NCBI GenBank assembly: GCA_026004035.1
Contig: BPII01000004.1
Span: forward strand, 96,821 to 160,820
Source: Candidatus Sericytochromatia bacterium
GTDB taxonomy: Bacteria > Cyanobacteriota > Sericytochromatia > UBA7694 > JACMQJ01
DNA length: 64,000 nt
Direction of reading: 5' to 3'
Below the pieces are notes generated by a model that saw only the letters and a list, made by a program, of their open reading frames with translations, made no database searches and had not been told where the DNA came from. Every line of letters starts with the position of its first letter. The stretch's first letter is position 1. Position numbers and translations under genes: made by a program. This document shows, in pieces, positions 26,768-38,020 of the stretch.

Positions 26768-29365
26768 ATGAAAACTAAGGTTTTTATATTTTCTCATGTT
26801 CATTGGGATAGAGAATGGTATAGAACATTTCAAGAGTTTAGATTTGATTTGGTAAAAGTTATAGACAAAATTTTTGATTTACTACAATCAGAAGAATATA
26901 AGTATTTTATACTAGATGGACAAACAATAGTAGTAGAAGATTATCTTGAAGTAAGACCAAAACTCTATAATACTCTAAAAAGTTGGGTAATGTCTGGTAA
27001 ATTACTTATAGGTCCTTGGTATGTATTACCTGACGAGTTTTTAGTAAGTGGTGAAGCAATAATAAGAAATCTTTTATTTGGAGTAAAAATTTCTAATGAA
27101 TTAGGTTCAAATATAAAAATAGGTTATTTACCTGATATGTTTGGACATATAGCACAAATGCCACAAATATTAAAAGGTTTTAATTTAGAATATGCTATAT
27201 TATGGCGCGGTGTAAATCCATCAAAAGATGTATTTTTTTGGGAAGGATTAGATAAAACAAAAATAATTTCTCTTCACTTAACTGATGGTTACTATAATAC
27301 ATTTATTATAAACTACAAAGAGCAAGAAAAGGATTTAAAAAAACATTTAACCAAATTAAAAGAAAAAGCAAATAAAAATATTTTATTTCCAAATGGAGGT
27401 GATCATTTAATACCTATAAGTAATTTTAAAGAAATTTTAAATGATATTTCATCTAAAAATAAAGATTATATTTTTATTGAATCAAACTTGATAGATTTTT
27501 TTAGTGAAATAGATAAAAATAACATAAATGAAACTATATTTGGAGAATTAAAATATCCTTCAAGTGCATATATACTACCTGGTGTATATTCTAGTAGAAT
27601 ATACTTAAAACAAAAAAACTTTGAGTTACAGAATATACTTTCAAATATTGTAGAACCTATATCTGTTATATCATGGTTACATGGTGATGATTATAAGGAA
27701 GAATTTATTAATTTAGCTTGGAAAAAATTGCTTCAAAATCAACCACACGATAGTATTTGTGGATGTAGTACTGACCAAGTTCATAAAGAAATGTTAGTAA
27801 GATATGATGAAGCTAATCAAATAGCAAATAAAATAGTAAAAGATTGTTTAGAATATATTTGTTCTTTATTTAATTTAGATAAAAATAAAGATTACTTTAT
27901 ATTATATAATTTAAGTAACTGGAAATATAATGCTATCATTGATTTTTGTTTTGATACAGATAATTTAAATTTAGAAAATATATCAATATTAGATGAAAAT
28001 AATAATGAAATTTATTTTGAAATAAAAAAATCATATGATACTAAAAAATTTGTTTCTGAAATAGACATATTACCTGATTGGGTAAATATAAAAAGATTTG
28101 AAATTTTAGCTAGAATAGAAAATTTTGAACCTTTATCATATAAATTGTTAAAAATTCTTGAAAAGAAAAGTTCTATTAAGTTAAAAAATATTTTTGAAAT
28201 AAAAGAAAATTTTATAAGCAATTCAATTTTATCTATTTCTGTAGAAAAAGAATTTTTATATTTAAATTACAATGATAGAAAATATATAGTAAATAAATTT
28301 ATTGTTACTGGAGATGTAGGAGATGAATATAATTACTCACCACCTATAAACGACTATTTAATAAAAGCAAAAATAAAAAATTATGAAATAGTTGAAAATA
28401 ACTATTTATCATTAGTATTGAAAATAAATTATAGTTTAGAACTACCTGAAAAGATAGAAACTGATAGAAAATATTATGTTAATAATAAAGTTATAAACCA
28501 AATAGAAACATATTTAACTTTAAATAGAGATGAAAAAAAGATTTATTTTAAAACTATCGTAAATAACAAAGCCGAAGATTTTAGGTTAAGAGTTTATTTT
28601 AGTCAAGATATTATAAATAAAAATGAAAATATTCTTTATTATGACACAGCTTTTGGTTTTTTAACAAAAGACTTGAAAATAAATAAAGAACCTTTTGATG
28701 TAGAAAAATATAAAGAAAGAAAAGAAGAAACTTTCGCTATTCAAAATTATGCTTCTTTATTTTCAAATGATCATGGTATTGCTCTTTTTACAAAAGGGAT
28801 ACCTGAATGTGAATTGTATCAAGAAAATGATATATTTTACTTATCTACAACTTTAATAAGAGCTATTGGTTGGTTATCAAGAGATGATTTGAGAACAAGA
28901 GGAGGAGGTGCTGGTCCATCATTTCCAACTCAAGATTCACAATGTAAAGGAATAAATATATTTGAGTATTTTTTAGAATTATTTGATAATGATTTTAACA
29001 GTTCAAACCTAAATAAATCAGCAAAGCAATATTCTAATAATATTTTAATAAAACAGTTTAAGCCTAAAAATACAAAAAATAACTATATTTTAAAATCATT
29101 AATAAACTTATATCCTGAAAATTTGATAATAACAGCACTAAAAAAATCTGAAAGTGATAATGGATTTATTATTAGATTTTATAATCCAACACAAAATAAA
29201 ACAACTTATACTCTCTCATTAGAAAAAAAATTAAACATATATGGTGCTTTTTTGGTAAACCTAAATGAAGATATAATAAAAAATATTGAATTGTTAGATA
29301 ACAAAATACAAGGTGAGATAAATGAATTTGAAATAATCACTATACAATTTGTAACTTGTAAATAA
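26768..29365 (+). CDS. GH38 alpha-mannosidase
   Basis: An 865-residue glycoside hydrolase of family 38. The zinc site is HVHWDREW at the N-terminus (His10 or His12 with Asp14) and the catalytic nucleophile is Asp123 in GYLPDMFGHIAQMPQ. Another zinc ligand region is the QPHDSICGCSTDQVHKEM segment, and the C-terminal beta domains carry GGAGPSFPTQDSQCKG. It lacks a signal peptide, so it is cytoplasmic, probably trimming mannosides from imported or recycled glycans. It has its own promoter but lies at the end of the glycan cluster. The substrate linkage cannot be inferred. Confidence 0.9.
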   Translation: MKTKVFIFSHVHWDREWYRTFQEFRFDLVKVIDKIFDLLQSEEYKYFILDGQTIVVEDYLEVRPKLYNTLKSWVMSGKLLIGPWYVLPDEFLVSGEAIIRNLLFGVKISNELGSNIKIGYLPDMFGHIAQMPQILKGFNLEYAILWRGVNPSKDVFFWEGLDKTKIISLHLTDGYYNTFIINYKEQEKDLKKHLTKLKEKANKNILFPNGGDHLIPISNFKEILNDISSKNKDYIFIESNLIDFFSEIDKNNINETIFGELKYPSSAYILPGVYSSRIYLKQKNFELQNILSNIVEPISVISWLHGDDYKEEFINLAWKKLLQNQPHDSICGCSTDQVHKEMLVRYDEANQIANKIVKDCLEYICSLFNLDKNKDYFILYNLSNWKYNAIIDFCFDTDNLNLENISILDENNNEIYFEIKKSYDTKKFVSEIDILPDWVNIKRFEILARIENFEPLSYKLLKILEKKSSIKLKNIFEIKENFISNSILSISVEKEFLYLNYNDRKYIVNKFIVTGDVGDEYNYSPPINDYLIKAKIKNYEIVENNYLSLVLKINYSLELPEKIETDRKYYVNNKVINQIETYLTLNRDEKKIYFKTIVNNKAEDFRLRVYFSQDIINKNENILYYDTAFGFLTKDLKINKEPFDVEKYKERKEETFAIQNYASLFSNDHGIALFTKGIPECELYQENDIFYLSTTLIRAIGWLSRDDLRTRGGGAGPSFPTQDSQCKGINIFEYFLELFDNDFNSSNLNKSAKQYSNNILIKQFKPKNTKNNYILKSLINLYPENLIITALKKSESDNGFIIRFYNPTQNKTTYTLSLEKKLNIYGAFLVNLNEDIIKNIELLDNKIQGEINEFEIITIQFVTCK

Positions 29366-29381
29366 AAATAAACTAAATGAA

Positions 29382-29523
29382 GGTACTAGCTAATGTTATT
29401 TTTTGATAAACTTAAAATCCCTTAATAGTAAGCATTTTTAAAGATTTATATTAAAATATACTTTAGATTTAGTATTTATAAGCTTTTGAAGGTAATTTTT
29501 TTCTATAACTCAATCCCAGTGCC
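29382..29523 (+). repeat. MITE-like dispersed repeat, copy 2 (complete)
   Basis: A 142 bp copy in the same orientation as the element at 1171. The left end is GGTACTAGCTAATG and the right end is CTCAATCCCAGTGCC. It fills the first half of the 316 bp gap between the mannosidase and pyrG. The remaining stretch up to 29660 has no recognisable feature apart from a -10-like box close to pyrG. Confidence 0.82.
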
Positions 29524-29670
29524 AAGAAAATATTTTGTAAATAAAATATTGCAACATTACAGATATTATTTTATAAAAATAAATTATGCTAAATGTTAAA
29601 TTGTAAATTAAAAAATAAATGAGAATGAATTTGATTAATAGTTATTATCTCTTTTGTAAGAACTTTATAT

Positions 29671-29676
29671 TATAAT
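29671..29676 (+). promoter_or_regulatory. -10 box adjacent to pyrG start
   Basis: A perfect TATAAT is followed by CAAGA and then the pyrG ATG, leaving 5 bases between box and start codon. Transcription starting at the normal distance would begin at or beside the ATG, giving a leaderless mRNA. No convincing -35 element was found at 17 bp. Confidence 0.35.
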
Positions 29677-29681
29677 CAAGA

Positions 29682-31275
29682 ATGACTAAATATATATTTA
29701 TTACTGGTGGTGTTGTTTCGTCTATTGGTAAAGGTATAATTGCTTCATCAATAGGTCGTGTATTAAAAAGTAGAAACTTATCTGTTTCTATTTTAAAGTT
29801 TGATCCTTATATAAACATAGATGCAGGAACAATGAGCCCTTATCAACATGGTGAAGTTTTTGTTACAGAAGATGGTGCTGAAACAGATTTAGATTTAGGA
29901 CATTATGAAAGATTTGTTGATATAAATCTGACAAAAAAAAATAATGTAACAACGGGTGCAATATATCAAAGCGTTATAAATAAAGAAAGAAAAGGAGATT
30001 ACTTAAGTGGAACTGTTCAAGTAATACCACATATAACAGATGAAATAAAATCAAAAATAATAGATATTTCTAAAGATGGATTTGATATTGTTATAGTAGA
30101 AATAGGAGGAACAATAGGTGATATAGAAAGCTTACCTTTTATAGAAGCAATAAGACAATTTAAAAAAGATGTAGGTAGAGAAAATACTCTTTATATACAT
30201 GTAACGTTAGTTCCTTCTTTAAGTACTAATGGTGAGCAAAAAACTAAACCAACTCAACATAGTGTAAAAGAATTAAGAAGTTATGGTATTCAACCTGATA
30301 TTTTAATATGTCGTTCTGATAAGGAAATATCTAATTCAATAAAGGAGAAATTATCTTTATTCTGCGATATAGATAAAGAAGCTGTTATTGAGTGTAAAGA
30401 TGTAAAATCTATTTACGATGTTCCAATTGTCCTTGAAGAAGCTGGATTAAGTAAGGAAATTATAAAAAGATTAAACATAAATTGCTCTGAACCTAATTTA
30501 CAAGAATGGATAGAAATAACATCAAATTAAAAAAAGATTTTAAATACACAAAATAAATATTGCTTTAGTAGGTAAATATGTTGAATTACCTGATTCTTAT
30601 ATGAGTGTTATTGAAGCAATTAAACATGCTGCTGCTTATTCTCAAGTAAATGTAAATATTGTTTTAATAAATTCTGAAGAATTAAATGAAAATAATATAT
30701 TTCAATTTTTTGAAAATATAAATGCTATTTTAGTTCCTGGTGGTTTTGGTGATAGAGGTATAGAAGGAAAAATATTAGCTATAAAATATGCTAGAGAAAA
30801 TAATATACCTTTTTTAGGCCTTTGTTTAGGCTTACAATTATCTGTAATAGAATTTGCGAGAAATGTATGTAATTTAAAAGAAGCTAATAGTACAGAATTT
30901 GATATAAATACTAAGTATCCTGTTATTGACTTAATTGAATATCAAAAAAATATAATAAATCGTGGTGGTACAATGAGGCTTGGTAATTGGCCATGCAAAC
31001 TTTCAAGTGATTCAAAAGTTTTTAAATTTTACAATAAAGAAGAGTTTTTAGAAAGACATAGACATAGGTATGAAGTAAATAATGCTTACAAAGATATATT
31101 GTCTGAATATGGATTAAAATTTTCTGGGACATCACCTGATCACAATTTAGTAGAAATTATTGAAATACCAAAGTTAAAATACTTTGTTGCTTGTCAATTT
31201 CACCCTGAATTTAAATCAAGACCAAATAATCCACATCCTTTATTTATAGGATTAGTAAAATCTTGCATAGAATAA
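29682..31275 (+). CDS. pyrG: CTP synthase (frameshifted between domains)
   Basis: Amidates UTP to CTP using glutamine. The synthetase half has the family start [39 protein letters not shown] and [17 protein letters not shown]. The glutaminase half has the class I amidotransferase nucleophile [17 protein letters not shown] and the HPEFKSRP His. The halves are split near 30530-30550, inside the linker, by indels with a net +1 shift; after that [17 protein letters not shown] resumes. With one base removed the gene is 531 codons, normal for PyrG, so the break is probably an error in the sequence. cdd follows closely, linking two pyrimidine genes. Confidence 0.94.
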
Positions 31276-31286
31276 AAAGGAAAAAT

Positions 31287-31691
31287 ATGGAAAAATACAA
31301 AAAATTATTAGAAATAGCTAAAAATTCTCTTAAATACTCGTATAGTCCTTATTCTAATTTTAGTGTAGGAGCTGCATTACTTTTAAAAAATGGTGATATT
31401 ATAACAGGTGTAAATGTAGAAAATGCATCTTATGGTTTAGGTATATGTGCTGAAAGAGTAGCTGTTGTAAAAGCTATATCAGAAGGTAATAAAGAATTTG
31501 AAGCAATAGCTATAGTTTCTGGAAAAATAAAAAATTGCTTTCCTTGTGGTAGTTGCTTACAATTTATGTCAGAATTTTCTCAAGATTTAGACATAATACT
31601 TGAAGGTGAGAATAATGAACCAATAGTTAAAAAAATAAAAGAATTTTTACCTTATATGTTTAGTGGTAAAATGCTCAACTTTGAACCTTAA
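31287..31691 (+). CDS. cdd: Cytidine deaminase
   Basis: A 134-residue zinc enzyme turning cytidine into uridine. SYSPYSNFSVGAAL leads to the catalytic GICAERVAVVKA (Cys-Ala-Glu) and the second zinc pair in CFPCGSCLQFMSEF. I start at the ATG at 31287 (AAAAGG ribosome site), which matches the family length, rather than upstream codons. It is 12 bases after pyrG. With the pyrimidine-degradation cluster at 45-54 kb it could salvage cytidine toward uridine/uracil. Its 3' end overlaps the convergent murD end by 17 bases. Confidence 0.93.
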   Translation: MEKYKKLLEIAKNSLKYSYSPYSNFSVGAALLLKNGDIITGVNVENASYGLGICAERVAVVKAISEGNKEFEAIAIVSGKIKNCFPCGSCLQFMSEFSQDLDIILEGENNEPIVKKIKEFLPYMFSGKMLNFEP

Positions 31692-33053
31692 AACCTGAAA
31701 TTCTTGAAAAAGTATCGCCTCTTTCAGCAAAGTTTTTAAACTTTCCATAACTAGGAGAACCTGGGGATAGTAGTATTATACCATTTTTTGGTGTTATATT
31801 TTTTGCTATATTTACAGCTTCTTCTAAACTATTTGCTTCTTTTAAAATTAAATTTGATTTTGTATTTTTTGATTTGTTTCTTATTGTATCGGCTATACGA
31901 TAACCATTATCAGGCATAGTTATAACAGAGTAAACATGAGAGTTATTTAAAACATATTCAGCAAATTTTTCAAAATTCAATCCTCTATCAAATCCCCCCA
32001 TTAATATAGTTATTTTTTTATCTTTATATGTTTCAAGAGCAGCTATTGAAGATTCAGGTGTTGTTGAAATACTATCATCTATATATAAAATATCATCTTT
32101 TACACCACAAGGATAAAGTCTATGTGGTAATCCTTTAAATGTTTTTATACTTTCTACATTATTTTTAAAATCAATATTTAAATATTTCACAACGGTTAAT
32201 GCAGCACATAAATTAGATAAATTATGATTACCTGGTATTGGCATATCTTTACCATCAAATATTTTTTCATTTTTATAATAAATAAAATTGTCTTTTACAT
32301 AAAAATTGTTTTCATCATTAAAAAAATAAACATTTTTTAAATTCAAATTTTTTATATATTTTTTAGTATTCGCGTCTGTTTTATTTAAAATACAAATATC
32401 ACTATCAGTTTGCTTTTTAAATAAATTTAACTTATCATTATAATAATTATCTACATTCAAATGCCAATCAAGATGTTCAGGAAATAAATTTAATAATATT
32501 CCTATTTGAGGTGAGTATTCTAAATCAGAAATTTGATAGCTTGATAATTCCATTACCCATATATCAGGTTTTGGTTCAACAAATAACATATCAATCATTG
32601 GAGTTCCTATATTCCCACCCAATTGTAACTGTTAATCCAGAATTTCTAAGTAAATGAGTTATTATACTTGAAGTTGTACTTTTTCCTTTAGTTCCTGTAA
32701 CAACTATTTTTTTATCGTTTATATGTTCTGAAAACCATAAATTAGTAGAAGAAGTTATTTTTATTCCTTTACTTTTTGCTTCTTTTATTTCTTCTTTATA
32801 TATACTAACCTCCCGGTGATCTAATTATCACATCAACATTTTTTAAATATTTTTTTATATCATCACCGTAAACTATTTTTAAAAAAGGGTCTTGCTTTAG
32901 AATTTCATTCATTTCTGTTTGAAATTCTTTATCATTAAAGATATATACTTCTTTCCCTGGAAATCTTTTTTTTAGAAATTTTAAAGTGCTCCAACCTTCT
33001 GAACCAAGCCCCCAGATTGCAATGTTTTTATTTTTTAAATTTGATATATTCAT
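31675..33053 (-). CDS. murD: UDP-N-acetylmuramoyl-L-alanine--glutamate ligase (two frameshifts)
   Basis: A Mur ligase adding glutamate to UDP-MurNAc-L-Ala. The start at 33053 has the Rossmann-like IAIWGLGSEGWSTLKFL; the hidden middle frame has the P-loop VTGTKGKSTTSS near 32680-32700; the last part has MGGNIGTPMID, VMELSSYQIS, FPEHLDWH, GNHNLSNLCAAL and DDSISTTPES. Extra bases near 32811 and 32617 break it; removal gives 459 codons. Because it overlaps a murL gene by 26 bases, it is likely a MurD2-type enzyme that uses L-Glu, as in Xanthomonas. Classic D-Glu MurD is the alternative. Confidence 0.9.
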
Positions 33054-34383
33054 TTAAAATCTCCTTGTATTTTTTGTTCAAAAGATTAGCTTCAGAAATA
33101 GAAAAAACTTTGTTATAAAGTATATCTTTATTGTATTTATCTTTAATTTTTTCATTAATGTCTTTTACTATAAAATCATTTTTCCACTCATTATTATCAT
33201 TTAATAGTAAAAATGCTAAAACTGATTCTTCTATTTCTCCTACACATTCAAAAAGGTTTATAAGATTCATAACCTATTAAATGATAATAACCCTTTAATT
33301 GATTTCCATCATTTAAAAGATTTTTTCCAAATATATTTATAATTTTGTTTTTATCCATAAAAGGCGCTAATGCTAAAAAAAACAAATCTACATTTATCAC
33401 AATTAAGACACCATCTTTCTACTCTCTTATCTTCCTGAATTTTAAATGCTGAATTACAACTTGTAAAAACAGAATGATATTTTTCTTCTTTTGAAAACAA
33501 TTTTGATATATGTAACTCTGACAATGGTCTTAAAAATGAAAAGTAATTTAAATCTTCTAAAACAGCACTTTTAAAATAGTTATTTATATCTTTTTCAAAT
33601 TCAAAACTTTTACTATATTGATGATTTACTTCTAAACCATCTTTTATTAAATTTCCTACATTTGCTGATCTTTCATTAGGACATTGCAATATTTTTGAAA
33701 TTATATATTATTGCTGAAGCTGCCATTATAAATGCTAGTATTGCTGATATAGGAACATGACCATTATAAGCACCTTGTGAATTTAATTCTAAAAGTATTG
33801 GGTCTATTTTTCTTGTTACATGTATATGTTTATAACCAGAAACATTGCAAACATCCTTTATTGGTTTTAAATTTCCTACCGAAAATAATATAATTTCTTC
33901 ATTACTATGTTTTAATGCTTCTATTGTAACAACAGAATCTTTACCACCACCAACAGGAACAATAGTTTTGTCTTCTAATTTAAAATCAGATGGTTCATCT
34001 ATGTAATTTTCATCATAAGGAAAATTAATTCTATCTTGTAAATTTAGATTATTTTTATAAGCAAATTCACCTAATCCCTTTATATAAAGTTTTTTCATAA
34101 AATCAGCTGTATATTTAGATATCTCTTGATTATTTATTAAAATATTTTCAGGTATAGCTGTTTTATAATAACTTGCACCTGCTACTAAATGTAATTTTGA
34201 AAAAACTTTCTCTAATGCTTTTTCTTTTTCTTCAGTTAAATTATTGTTTACATTGTTAAATATTATTTGTTCAGTAAAGTAATATTTAGCATCTAAAGAA
34301 TAATTTAAATTCAATATATAAGAATTTTTATCAAATCTATAAGATAAGAATTTAAATGATTTTATTTCTTTAGGATTAAACAT
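33028..34383 (-). CDS. murL: UDP-MurNAc-L-Ala-L-Glu epimerase (three frameshifts)
   Basis: I recognise the MurL family (EC 5.1.1.23): LHLVAGASYYKTAIPENI, GLGEFAYKNNL, VPVGGGKDSVVTIEAL, INFPYDENY, NSQGAYNGHVPISAILAF, then SNERSANVGNL, VNHQYSKSFEFE, SFLRPLSELHISKLF, RWCLNCDKCRFVF and the C-terminal KPFECVGEIEES. The GGGKDS loop resembles N-type ATP pyrophosphatases and the Cys pairs look zinc-binding. Extra bases near 33681, 33385 and 33262 split it; removing three gives 451 codons, the family length. It would epimerise L-Glu to D-Glu on the peptidoglycan precursor. It overlaps murD. Confidence 0.9.
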
Positions 34384-35610
34384 TACTTTGCTAATACTTC
34401 TTGACTATTTGTATCTATAAACTCAAATTTATATTCACTCAAAGCATGATATGCACTTTTAAAACCAGACTTTATGATTCTTCCCATACTCCTTAAAGAT
34501 AAATTAAAATGATCTTCAAAAAACATAGTAGCATCATGAGGTTCAGGTGCTATCCATATGTAATCAATATTTTCGTTAAACTGCATTCTTTTTTGCATAT
34601 TTTCTATTAATTCATTCATTAAATTTTTTGGTAAGTTGTTTTCTATAAAGAATTTTCTTACTTCATCAATAGCACCAGCTTTTATTTCTCTTCTTATTTT
34701 AGCTTCTCTAATTTTACTTTCTATCAATAAATATATTGTTTGAACTAAAATAATAGGTAAGCCATAATTAATCAATGAGCCATATTCAGGACTATATGTA
34801 TAAGGTTGATGTGTATATGATGATATTATTAAATCACAGCCAGCATCTTTTGCTATATGAGAAGATAAAGTATGTCTTACTTCACCATCAAATACATCAA
34901 CGTAAGTACCATCTATTTTTAGCTTGTATGGACCAAATATAAAAGGTAATGACATAGAAGCAATTGCTGCTTCTGATATTGGAACATCTGTAACATATGT
35001 AGCTTGTTCTCTAGTTTTAAGTTCTTTTGGACCTAAAATAATTCTATTAATATTATTTAGCTCAGTAGTAACAATGTATAATTCAGAAGCCAAGTCTTTA
35101 AAACAATCAGATGGTAAAACATTTTTTAAGTACTTTCCAACATTCTTTGTACTAAATAACCCATTAAAACCAAAAATTGTTTGTAATATACTTTCTATAC
35201 TAAACTCTTTATTATTTATAATCCTTTTAAATGAATTAAAAAATGAGTTTATATTACTTTTTAAATTGCTTCCTAAAACATCTTTATAACTTATAGGCTT
35301 TAAAATATTAGAGTGCTTATTACTATAATTTTCACTTAAAGAACTATATAATTCTTCTACTGTAAAACCACTTGCTGCTAAAGCTGCAGTAAAAGAACCC
35401 GCACTTGAACCAACATAAACACCAACTTCACCGTTTAAAAGCATTTGCTTCTCTAGAATTTTTTAATAATCCACCATGAAACTTAAAGCCGAATCTTTGC
35501 ATTGCAAGCATAACGCCTATATGAAAACAGGCTGCTTTTACAGCACCACCACTTAAAACTAATCCAATTTTACTTTTATTTTTTATTACTTTTTTTTCTT
35601 TTGTTTGCAT
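34383..35610 (-). CDS. Patatin-like phospholipase (one frameshift)
   Basis: The start at 35610 gives KIGLVLSGGAVKAACFHIGV, the oxyanion Gly-rich motif of patatins. One extra base near 35440-35455 breaks the frame; the next segment has GVYVGSSAGSFTAALAASG, the GxSxG nucleophile elbow, and later YVDVFDGEVRHTLSSHIAKD with the catalytic Asp-Gly. Removing a base gives 409 codons. The family hydrolyses acyl chains from lipids. No signal peptide is seen, so it is probably cytoplasmic or membrane-associated. Its stop overlaps the murL start (33-35 kb block), suggesting co-transcription with murL and murD. Confidence 0.88.
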
Positions 35611-35739
35611 ATTTTTTCTCTAAATTTAACAATATTATTATATAACCTATAATATTATTTAAATGTAACATTTTAACAATTATATTATTATGCAACTTTT
35701 ATATTGACTTATAATTTCGTTTTTGTTAAATTTTACTTT

Positions 35740-36106
35740 ATGAGTACTACTTTTATATCTGGTGAAATAGATATATATAATTTACCGACTGATAAGAAAA
35801 ATCAAATAAAAAAAATGTTAGAAGATTTTTATGGTTCATCAGATGCAATAGCTGAAATATATAATGAAGAATTTTTGTCATTTGAAGAAGAATGGGAAAA
35901 GTCATGAAGAAACAAATAGATTTTTAACTTTTCTTTCAAAATTAGTAACACTTTTTAATAAAGATACTGTTGCAAGATTATTATGTGAAGGTGAAACTCA
36001 TAATGATTACTGGGGCATAATAATAAAAAATAATAAGTTATATATTCAAAGATACTCTTTAAAGCCTGTTGGAGATAAAAAAGAATTTATATACTATAAT
36101 AAGTAA
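35740..36106 (+). CDS. Hypothetical small protein (one frameshift)
   Basis: The likely start is the ATG at 35740 (MSTTFISGEIDIYNLPTDKK). One extra base near 35885-35900 shifts the frame from FLSFEEEWEK into HEETNRFLTFLSKLVTLFNK, followed by ARLLCEGETHNDYWGIIIKN and a basic end. Corrected, it is about 121 residues, acidic at first and more mixed later. There is no signal peptide and I recognise no family. It is divergently oriented from the patatin operon. Confidence 0.55.
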
Positions 36107-36198
36107 TACTACAACTTTTAACTTAAAACTAATACTAATTTACTAATTTCGTTGTTAAGGTTTTAATTTCTAGTTAGTTTTTTAGAATATAATCATTT

Positions 36199-37243
36199 TT
36201 AACCATAAGAAATCTCAAGATGAAATTTAAAATTACTTTCTTTAATATTACTTAAAAGTTCTAATTGACTTTTTGAATAATAAAATTTATTTAATTCATA
36301 ATTTAATATATCTTTTTCATCAAGAGCTAAAGCTAGAAAGTAAGAATTATTTACATAATCAATACTATAATTTATAAGATGCTTAAATGTATCTGTATAA
36401 TCAAGAGGAATACATAAATTTGTTATAGAATAAAATTTTATGATTTCATTTTTAGTCGGTAATTTTGGAAGTTTTAAAAAGTTTGATATAAAATTAAATA
36501 TCTTTGAATATTTTATATTATTTGCTAGTATAAATCTTCTTATATTATTTTGATTCCAGAGTCCAAGAAAAGAAATAATTTTATTATCTTTAATACATAC
36601 TATAAAGTTATTTATACCTATTAAATTTACAATTTTATTAAAATCTTTTAAATTAAAACATTGAGCTAAATTTTTATCAATCATTTTTGTATTCCATAAA
36701 TTAAAAAGTTCATTTATATCTTTTTCATTAGCATTTCTGATATAATACTTACAGTTCATGTTTTTTGTTTTAATAGGAAAGATAAAATAAGTATTTATAT
36801 TTGTAATATTATTCAAAGTTATAATATTATCTTTAGCTAAATTTATCCATTTTTTCCTTGCTATTTTATTATCAATTGCTATGCATGTAAATATCAAACT
36901 ATCACTAGAAACTTTAACTGCTTCTTTTAATAATTCTTCTGCTAATTTTAGTTTTCTAAATTCTTTTTTTAATCTTAATTCAGATAAGTAAGCAATTTTA
37001 ACAATCTTTTTGTTAAAAAAAAACATTATAAAAGCTAACAGTTACAAATCCTACTATCTCAGAGTTTTTTTGTATTGTAATAACTTTATAGTCATTATAT
37101 ATACTTTCTATAAAATTAAAAAAATTTGGTCTTTTATCTGTAGTATAACCTAAACTTTTAGATAAAATAGGAACTTCAAGAAGAATTTTTAATAATTGAT
37201 TATTATCTTTATATGAAGCATATTTTATTTGAAAATTACTCAT
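36199..37243 (-). CDS. Tandem GNAT acetyltransferase-like protein (one frameshift)
   Basis: The start at 37243 (MSNFQIKYASYKDNN) runs through SEIVGFVTVSFYN, and an extra base in a run of nine As near 37018 shifts into IAYLSELRLKKEFRKLKLAE, the acetyl-CoA-binding region of a GNAT domain (R/K-x-x-K/R-x-L-A). A second GNAT-like unit begins at CKYYIRNANEKDINELFNLW with IISFLGLWNQNNIRRFIL. Removing one base gives 347 residues. Two domains in one chain may mean one is catalytic and one structural. The substrate is unknown. Confidence 0.75.
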
Positions 37244-37286
37244 TATTTGAAAATAAAGTTTTAAATATTAACTTAGCTAGAAATAG

Positions 37287-37994
37287 TTATTTTTTTCCAA
37301 ATTTAAATATTTTAGAAAAAAAGCTTTCTTTTTGTTCTTCTTTTTTCAATATATTTTCTTTTTTAATATGTTTTTTAGCTATTTGATCAGATGGATTATA
37401 TTTTAAAGCAAGCTTAAATTCAGCTTGAGCCATACCTTCCCAATTTTTAGCTTCGTATGCAAGTCCTAATTGAGTATGAAAATCAGCTATATCAGTTTTA
37501 ATACTAATAGCTTTTTTAAAAGAATCTATTGCTAAATCATAATTTTTCTTTTTCATATATTCTAAGCCAATATTATAAAAGTTTTTAGCTTGTTCTTCTT
37601 TTACTTTATCAGCTATTGGTGTTTCGTCAATTTTAGGTTTTACATTTTCTTGTTTTATTTGTTCTTGCTTAACATCATTTGTTTTATTATCAGTTTTTAC
37701 TTCTTGTTTTATTTGATTTTCAGGTAAATGATTAGCAAGTAATCTTCTTAATTCTAAGTAATGAGCTTTTTTTTCTGGATTTGATAAAGTATTATAAGCT
37801 ACTGTAATTTTTGCAAATATTCTTTGAGCTTCTAGTTTTTCTTCATTATCTTCTACAAATTTATCAGGATGATATTTTTTAGCTAATTTTAAGTAAGCTT
37901 TTTTTATTTCAGCATCAGAAGCATCTTTATCAACTCCTAAAGTAGCAAATAAGTCTTCTTTCCATAGATTATCATCATCAATATAATCAACCAT
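37287..37994 (-). CDS. DnaJ-domain protein with TPR repeats
   Basis: A 235-residue protein. The J-domain (residues ~13-85) has the YHPDKF motif needed to stimulate DnaK ATPase. A Lys/Glu/Gln-rich linker follows, then two TPR-like units (NFYNIGLEYMKKKNYDLAID; ADFHTQLGLAYEAKNWEGMA) and a basic tail. It lacks the zinc-finger and C-terminal domains of DnaJ proper, so it is a specialised co-chaperone. No dnaK is in the window. TPRs suggest that a protein client or complex is recruited to Hsp70. Confidence 0.88.
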   Translation of the reverse strand: MVDYIDDDNLWKEDLFATLGVDKDASDAEIKKAYLKLAKKYHPDKFVEDNEEKLEAQRIFAKITVAYNTLSNPEKKAHYLELRRLLANHLPENQIKQEVKTDNKTNDVKQEQIKQENVKPKIDETPIADKVKEEQAKNFYNIGLEYMKKKNYDLAIDSFKKAISIKTDIADFHTQLGLAYEAKNWEGMAQAEFKLALKYNPSDQIAKKHIKKENILKKEEQKESFFSKIFKFGKK

Positions 37995-38020
37995 ACAAAA
38001 CCACCTAATATATTATATTA

